Positions 56,975-64,000 of a stretch of DNA of 64,000 nt are shown piece by piece; within the stretch, counting starts at the first letter, position 1; each line of letters starts with the position of its first letter. Position numbers and translations under genes: made by a program. The notes beneath the pieces are model-generated. The model saw only the letters and a program-made list of their open reading frames with translations, made no database searches and had not been told where the DNA came from. The DNA comes from Calliopsis andreniformis. Taxonomy: Eukaryota; Arthropoda; Insecta; Hymenoptera; Andrenidae. Location: NCBI RefSeq assembly GCF_051401765.1, contig NW_027480546.1:744001-808000 (forward strand). Direction: 5' to 3'.

Positions 56975-59451
56975 ATGTTGATCCTAATAATCATACTAAC
57001 AACCATAATAATCATAGTGATCATCCTAATAACTACAATAATCATAATAATCGTAATTGTAATGTTAATAAGCATAGCAATAATCACAATAATCATAGTA
57101 ACCATAATAATCTTAATGATGATCATAATATCCATGATAATTATACCAAGATCCGTAATAATCATAATAATTATAATAATAACCATAATGGGTTCGGAAA
57201 TAATCATAATATACATTATACTAGCCATAACGACCATAATAGTCATAATAGCCATAATAATCATAATAGTCGTAATAATAACAATAATGAACTTGGAAAT
57301 AATCGTAATTATCATTATAATAGTCATAATAGCCATAAAAATCACAATAGCCATAATAATCTGAAAGGTGATCATAATAATCATACTAACAACCATAATG
57401 ATCGTAGTGATCATCATAATAACTACAATAATCATAATAATCGTAATTGTAATGTTAATAAGCTTAGCAATAATTACAATAGCCATAGTAACCGTAATAA
57501 TCTTAATGATGATCATAATATTCATGATAATTATATCAAGATCCGTAATAATCATAATAATCATAATAATAACCATAGTGTGTTCGGAAATAATCATAAT
57601 ATACATTATACTAGCCATATCAACCATAATAGTCATAATAGCCCTAATAATCATAATAGTCGTAATAATAACAATAATGAACTTGGAAATAATCGTAATT
57701 ATCATTATAATAGTCATAATAGCCATAAAAATCACAATAGCCATAATAATCTGAAAGGTGATCATAATAATCATACTAACAACCATAATGATCATAGTAA
57801 TCATCATAATAAACAGAATAGTCATGGAAATAATCTTAATAATCATTATTATTAACGTAATAACCATAATCATCGGAATAACCATAATGATCTTAATGAT
57901 GACTATAATATTCATCCTAATTATACTAAGACAAATAATAATCAGAGTAATCATAATAATAAACATAATAAGCTTTGAAATAATCATAATAACCTTTATA
58001 TTAGCCATAATAACCATAATAATCATAATAACTAGAATAATCATAATAGTCATAATAATCGCAATAACCATAATGATCTTAATGATGATCATGATATTCA
58101 TCATAATTATACCAAGTTCCATAATAAGCATAGTAACCATAATAATAAACATAATAAGCTTTGAAATAATCATAATAACCGTTACACTAGCCATAGTAAC
58201 CATAATAATCATAATAACCGTAATAACCATAATAATTATAGTAATAACCATAATAAGCTTGGAAATAATCATAATAAGCATTATACTAGCCATAATAGTC
58301 ATAATAACTGTAATAATCATACTAGTCATAATAATACCCATAATAAACTTGGAAATAATTATATTTATCATTATATAGCTATAATAATCATAAAAATCAT
58401 AATAGCCATAGTAATCTGAATGTTGATCCTAATAATCATACTAACAACCATAATAATCATAGTGATCATCCTAATAACTACAATAATCATAATAATCGTA
58501 ATTGTAATGTTAATAAGCATAGCAATAATCACAATAATCATAGTAACCATAATAATCTTAATGATGATCATAATATCCATGATAATTATACCAAGATCTG
58601 TAATAATCATAATAATTATAATAATAACCATAATGGGTTCGGAAATAATCATAATATACATTATACTAGCCATAACGACCATAATAGTCATAATAGCCAT
58701 AATAATCATAATAGTCGTAATAATAACAATAATGAACTTGGAAATAATCGTAATTATCATTATAATAGTCATAATAGCCATAAAAATCACAATAGCCATA
58801 ATAATCTGAAAGGTGATCATAATAATCATACTAACAACCATAATGATCGTAGTGATCATCATAATAACTACAATAATCATAATAATCGTAATTGTAATGT
58901 TAATAAGCTTAGCAATAATTACAATAGCCATAGTAACCGTAATAATCTTAATAATGATCATAATATTCATGATAATTATATCAAGATCCGTAATAATCAT
59001 AATAATCATAATAATAACCATAGTGTGTTCGGAAATAATCATAATATACATTATACTAGCCATATCAACCATAATAGTCATAATAGCCCTAATAATCATT
59101 ATAGTCGTAATAATAACAATAATGAACTTGGAAATAATCGTAATTATCATTATAATAGTCATAATAGCCATAAAAATCACAATAGCCATAATAATCTGAA
59201 AGGTGATCATAATAATCATACTAACAACCATAATGATCATAGTAATCATCATAATAAACAGAATAGTCATGGAAATAATCTTAATAATCATTATTATTAA
59301 CGTAATAACCATAATCATCGGAATAACCATAATGATCTTAATGATGACCATAATATTCATCACAATTATACTAAGACATATAATAATCACAGTAATCATA
59401 ATAATAAACATAATAAGCTTTGAAATAATCATAATAACCTTTATACTAGCC
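56562..59451. repeat. 2,890-bp tandem duplication, copy 1 (edges uncertain by about 115 bp)
   Basis: Monomers 56/57 and 58/59 pair at an offset of 2,890 bp (2 x 1,445). Shared variants include AATCATTATAGTC near 59,097 and 61,987, and CTTAATAATGATC near 58,930 and 61,820. Monomer 55 tail and monomer 57 tail both have AACATGG and ATAAAAAACATAATAG. Confidence 0.75.
56975..58419. repeat. Monomer 56, 1445 bp, S subfamily with second 390-bp segment
   Basis: Segments at 56,975 and 57,365, remainder from 57,755. Has AGATCCGTAAT. Nearly identical to monomer 58 at offset 2,890. Confidence 0.84.
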
Positions 59452-59864
59452 ATAATAACCATAATAATCATAATAACTAGAATAATCATAATAGTCATAA
59501 TAATCGCAATAACCATAATGATCTTAATGATGAGCATGATATTCATCATAATTATACCAAGTTCCATAATAAGCATAGTAACCATAATAATAAACATAAT
59601 AAGCTTTGAAATAATCATAATAACCGTTATACTAGCCATAGTAACCATAATAATCATAATAACCGTAATAACCATAATAATTATAGTAATAACCATAATA
59701 AGCTTGGAAATAATCATAATAAGCATTATACTAGCCATAATAGTCATAATAACTGTAATAATCATACTAGTCATAATAATACCCATAATAAACATGGAAA
59801 TAATTATATTTATCATTATATAGCTATAATAATCATAAAAAACATAATAGCCATAGTAATCTGA
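58420..59864. repeat. Monomer 57, 1445 bp, hybrid of monomer-59 head and monomer-55 tail
   Basis: Segments at 58,420 and 58,810, remainder from 59,200. Switches type between about 59,452 and 59,567. Private ATGATGAGCATG near 59,527. Confidence 0.83.
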
Positions 59865-62341
59865 ATGTTGATCCTAATAATCATACTAACAACCATAATA
59901 ATCATAGTGATCATCCTAATAACTACAATAATCATAATAATCGTAATTGTAATGTTAATAAGCATAGCAATAATCACAATAATCATAGTAACCATAATAA
60001 TCTTAATGATGATCATAATATCCATGATAATTATACCAAGATCCGTAATAATCATAATAATTATAATAATAACCATAATGGGTTCGGAAATAATCATAAT
60101 ATACATTATACTAGCCATAACGACCATAATAGTCATAATAGCCATAATAATCATAATAGTCGTAATAATAACAATAATGAACTTGGAAATAATCGTAATT
60201 ATCATTATAATAGTCATAATAGCCATAAAAATCACAATAGCCATAATAATCTGAAAGGTGATCATAATAATCATACTAACAACCATAATGATCGTAGTGA
60301 TCATCATAATAACTACAATAATCATAATAATCGTAATTGTAATGTTAATAAGCTTAGCAATAATTACAATAGCCATAGTAACCGTAATAATCTTAATGAT
60401 GATCATAATATTCATGATAATTATATCAAGATCCGTAATAATCATAATAATCATAATAATAACCATAGTGTGTTCGGAAATAATCATAATATACATTATA
60501 CTAGCCATATCAACCATAATAGTCATAATAGCCCTAATAATCATAATAGTCGTAATAATAACAATAATGAACTTGGAAATAATCGTAATTATCATTATAA
60601 TAGTCATAATAGCCATAAAAATCACAATAGCCATAATAATCTGAAAGGTGATCATAATAATCATACTAACAACCATAATGATCATAGTAATCATCATAAT
60701 AAACAGAATAGTCATGGAAATAATCTTAATAATCATTATTATTAACGTAATAACCATAATCATCGGAATAACCATAATGATCTTAATGATGACTATAATA
60801 TTCATCCTAATTATACTAAGACAAATAATAATCAGAGTAATCATAATAATAAACATAATAAGCTTTGAAATAATCATAATAACCTTTATATTAGCCATAA
60901 TAACCATAATAATCATAATAACTAGAATAATCATAATAGTCATAATAATCGCAATAACCATAATGATCTTAATGATGATCATGATATTCATCATAATTAT
61001 ACCAAGTTCCATAATAAGCATAGTAACCATAATAATAAACATAATAAGCTTTGAAATAATCATAATAACCGTTACACTAGCCATAGTAACCATAATAATC
61101 ATAATAACCGTAATAACCATAATAATTATAGTAATAACCATAATAAGCTTGGAAATAATCATAATAAGCATTATACTAGCCATAATAGTCATAATAACTG
61201 TAATAATCATACTAGTCATAATAATACCCATAATAAACTTGGAAATAATTATATTTATCATTATATAGCTATAATAATCATAAAAATCATAATAGCCATA
61301 GTAATCTGAATGTTGATCCTAATAATCATACTAACAACCATAATAATCATAGTGATCATCCTAATAACTACAATAATCATAATAATCGTAATTGTAATGT
61401 TAATAAGCATAGCAATAATCACAATAATCATAGTAACCATAATAATCTTAATGATGATCATAATATCCATGATAATTATACCAAGATCTGTAATAATCAT
61501 AATAATTATAATAATAACCATAATGGGTTCGGAAATAATCATAATATACATTATACTAGCCATAACGACCATAATAGTCATAATAGCCATAATAATCATA
61601 ATAGTCGTAATAATAACAATAATGAACTTGGAAATAATCGTAATTATCATTATAATAGTCATAATAGCCATAAAAATCACAATAGCCATAATAATCTGAA
61701 AGGTGATCATAATAATCATACTAACAACCATAATGATCGTAGTGATCATCATAATAACTACAATAATCATAATAATCGTAATTGTAATGTTAATAAGCTT
61801 AGCAATAATTACAATAGCCATAGTAACCGTAATAATCTTAATAATGATCATAATATTCATGATAATTATATCAAAATCCGTAATAATCATAATAATCATA
61901 ATAATAACCATAGTGTGTTCGGAAATAATCATAATATACATTATACTAGCCATATCAACCATAATAGTCATAATAGCCCTAATAATCATTATAGTCGTAA
62001 TAATAACAATAATGAACTTGGAAATAATCGTAATTATCATTATAATAGTCATAATAGCCATAAAAATCACAATAGCCATAATAATCTGAAAGGTGATCAT
62101 AATAATCATACTAACAACCATAATGATCATAGTAATCATCATAATAAACAGAATAGTCATGGAAATAATCTTAATAATCATTATTATTAACGTAATAACC
62201 ATAATCATCGGAATAACCATAATGATCTTAATGATGACCATAATATTCATCACAATTATACTAAGACATATAATAATCACAGTAATCATAATAATAAACA
62301 TAATAAGCTTTGAAATAATCATAATAACCTTTATACTAGCC
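59452..62341. repeat. 2,890-bp tandem duplication, copy 2 (edges uncertain by about 115 bp)
   Basis: Second copy. The breakpoint lies in monomer 57 between about 59,452 and 59,567. Before it the sequence is monomer-59 type (TTCATCACAATTATAC, TTATACTAGCC). After it the sequence is monomer-55 type (CCAAGTTCCATAATAAGC). Confidence 0.72.
59865..61309. repeat. Monomer 58, 1445 bp, S subfamily with second 390-bp segment
   Basis: Segments at 59,865 and 60,255, remainder from 60,645. Twin of monomer 56. Confidence 0.84.
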
Positions 62342-62755
62342 ATAATAACCATAATAATCATAATAACTAGAATAATCATAATAGTCATAATAATCGCAAT
62401 AACCATAATGATCTTAATGATGATCATGATATTCATCATAATTATACCAAGATCCATAATAATCATAGTAACCATAATAATAAACATAATAAGCTTTGAA
62501 ATAATCATAATTACCGTTATACTAGCCATAGTAACCATAATAATCACAATAACCATAATAATCATAATAATTATAGTAATAACCGTAATAAGCTCGGAAA
62601 TAATCATAATAAGCGTTATACTAGCCATAATAATCATAATAACTATAATAATCATAATAGTCATAATAATAACCATAATAAACTTGGAAATAGTCATATT
62701 TATCATTATAATAGCAATAATAACCATAAAGATCATAATAACCATAATAATCTCA
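61310..62755. repeat. Monomer 59, 1446 bp, S subfamily with second 390-bp segment
   Basis: Segments at 61,310 and 61,700, remainder from 62,090. Shares two variants with monomer 57 and the remainder type with monomer 54. Private ATCAAAATCCG near 61,871. Confidence 0.84.
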
Positions 62756-63810
62756 ATGTTGATCATAATCATCATACTGACAGCCATAATAATCATAGTG
62801 ATCATCATAATAACTACAATAATCATAATAATCGTAATTGTAATGTTAATAAGCATAGCAATAATCACAATAATCATAGTAACCATAATAATCTTAATGA
62901 TGATCATAATATCCATGATAATTATACCAAGATCCGTAATAATCATAATAATCATAATAATAACCAGAATGGGTTCGGAAATAATCATAATATACATTAT
63001 ACTAGCCATAACAACCATAATAGTCATAATAGCCATAATAATCATAATAGTCGTAATAATAACAATAATGAACTTGGAAATAATCGTAATAATTATTATA
63101 ATAGTCATAATAGCCATAAAAATCACAATAGCCATAATAATCAGAATGGTGATCATAATAATCATACTAGCAACCATAATGATCATGGTAAACATCATAA
63201 TAAACAGAATAGTCATGGAAATAATCTTAATAATCATTATTATTAACGTAATAACCATAATCATCGTAATAACCATAATGATCTCAATGATGACCATAAT
63301 ATTCATCCTAATTATACTAAGACAAATAATAATCAGAGTAATCATAATAATAAACATAATAAGCTTTGAAATAATCATAATAACCTTTATATTAGCCATA
63401 ATAACCATAATAATCATAATAACTAGAATAATCATAATAGTCATAATAATCGCAATAACCATAATGATCTTAATGATGATCATGATATTCATCATAATTA
63501 TACCAAGTTCCATAATAAGCATAGTAACCATAATAATAAACGTAATAAGCTTTGAAATAATCATAATAACCGTTATACTAGCCATAGTAACCATAATAAT
63601 CATAATAACCGTAATAACCATAATAATTATAGTAATAACCATAATAAGCTTGGAAATAATCATAATAAGCATTATACTAGCCATAATAGTCATAATAACT
63701 GTAATAATCATACTAGTCATAATAATACCCATAATAAACATGGAAATAATTATATTTATCATTATATAGCTATAATAATCATAAAAAACATAATAGCCAT
63801 AGTAATCTGA
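62756..63810. repeat. Monomer 60, 1055 bp, S subfamily
   Basis: Counterpart of monomer 55 at offset 6,836. Private ACCAGAATGGG near 62,964. Confidence 0.84.
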
Positions 63811-64000
63811 ATGTTGATCCTAATAATCATACTAACAACCATAATAATCATAGTGATCATCCTAATAACTACAATAATCATAATAATCGTAATTGTAATG
63901 TTAATAAGCATAGCAATAATCACAATAATCATAGTAACCATAATAATCTTAATGATGATCATAATATCCATGATAATTATACCAAGATCCGTAATAATCA
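63811..64000. repeat. Monomer 61 (partial, 5' part)
   Basis: First 190 bp of a monomer cut by the window end. AGATCCGTAAT groups it with monomers 56 and 58. Confidence 0.82.

Larger units (their letters stand above)
1..64000. repeat. Continuous hierarchical satellite array (whole window)
   Basis: Every part of the window is made of the same nine-base words (AATAATCAT and its AAC, AGT and AGC variants) in the same orientation. The landmark word ATGTTGATC recurs about every 1,055-1,065 bp, with some 309, 948, 967, 1,155 and 1,445 bp intervals. No stretch of different composition, inverted segment or transposon-like insertion was seen. Both ends lie inside a monomer, so the array is longer than the window. 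The + strand is A/C-rich and strongly G-depleted. Satellite DNA is the only reading I can support; the phase of the monomer start is my arbitrary choice. Confidence 0.96.
52249..64000. repeat. Block E, enlarged monomers with a duplicated 390-bp segment
   Basis: Most landmark intervals here are 1,445 or 1,446 bp, which equals a 1,055/1,056-bp monomer plus one extra 390-bp first segment. The extra segments open with CTGAAAGGTGATC instead of CTGAATGTTGATC. The 2,501-bp pair of monomers at 54,474-56,974 recurs at 61,310-63,810 (offset 6,836 bp). Nearly all tails carry the one-base-deleted ATTATATAGC. Confidence 0.85.

Noticed and set aside
1..64000. CRISPR array
   Set aside because: There is no alternation of constant repeats with unique spacers; all parts repeat, at several nested periods, and no cas-like gene is present.
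1..64000. CENP-B box or telomeric repeat
   Set aside because: No TTAGGG-type tract was seen. The only GGG words I saw are in GGGTTCGG and GGGTCCGG (or GGGTGTT-like relatives), and TCCC occurs only as AATCCCAATAATC, so the CGGGA end of a CENP-B box is absent on both strands.
1..64000. tRNA, rRNA or other structured RNA genes
   Set aside because: The sequence is too AT-rich and repetitive. I saw no T-loop-like GGTTCGANTCC box or conserved rRNA stretch; the GGGTTCGGAAAT word lacks the flanking stem.
1..64000. Pure assembly artefact made by looping over one repeat
   Set aside because: Not excluded, but the ordered diversity of subfamilies, private variants and distinct hybrid junctions is hard to produce by simple collapse or looping; read-level support would settle it.

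Overview
The whole 64 kb window is one uninterrupted, head-to-tail satellite DNA array. I see no unique sequence, no credible protein-coding gene, no RNA gene and no transposon, and the array runs off both ends. The + strand is very A-rich and G-poor: one sampled 60-base line gives about 42% A, 33% T, 17% C and 8% G. It is built from nine-base words of the form AATAATCAT, AATAACCAT, AATAGTCAT and AATAGCCAT. Such an array points to a eukaryotic heterochromatic locus (centromeric, pericentromeric, subtelomeric or sex-chromosome). The species and chromosomal position cannot be told from the sequence.

The array is hierarchical. Nine-base words build a module of about 99 bp, marked by a recurring TTGGAAATAA-like word. 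Modules build a monomer of about 1,065 bp, phased here on the word ATGTTGATC, and monomers build higher-order repeats (HORs) of 3 to 12 kb. I count 60 complete monomers and two partial ones. Three head subfamilies are told apart by one short GC-richer word: S (GGGTTCGG), P (GGGTCCGG) and T (GTGTTCGG). Monomer lengths differ almost only in multiples of 3, usually 9 (309, 948, 1047, 1056, 1065, 1155). The exceptions trace to a few single-base indels that are inherited as lineage markers.

Layout: block A (1-16,894) is a rearranged copy of a long HOR, carrying a 3,186-bp tandem duplication and a partial 4,542-bp-period duplication. Block B (16,895-28,946) is a 12,052-bp HOR copy. Block C (28,947-35,301) begins the next copy and is nearly identical to the start of B. 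Block D (35,302-52,248) is four copies of a four-monomer HOR of 4,243 or 4,231 bp. Block E (52,249-64,000) uses enlarged 1,445-bp monomers with a second 390-bp segment, and contains a recent 2,890-bp tandem duplication. Hybrid monomers sit at several junctions (monomers 4, 8, 23, 28 and 57), as unequal crossing-over would leave them.

Because the repeat has a 3-base rhythm, four of the six frames stay open for hundreds of codons (up to 1,401). They give Ile/Met-rich, Asn/His-rich or Tyr/Gly/Asp-rich conceptual peptides. I treat all of these as by-products of composition, not genes.
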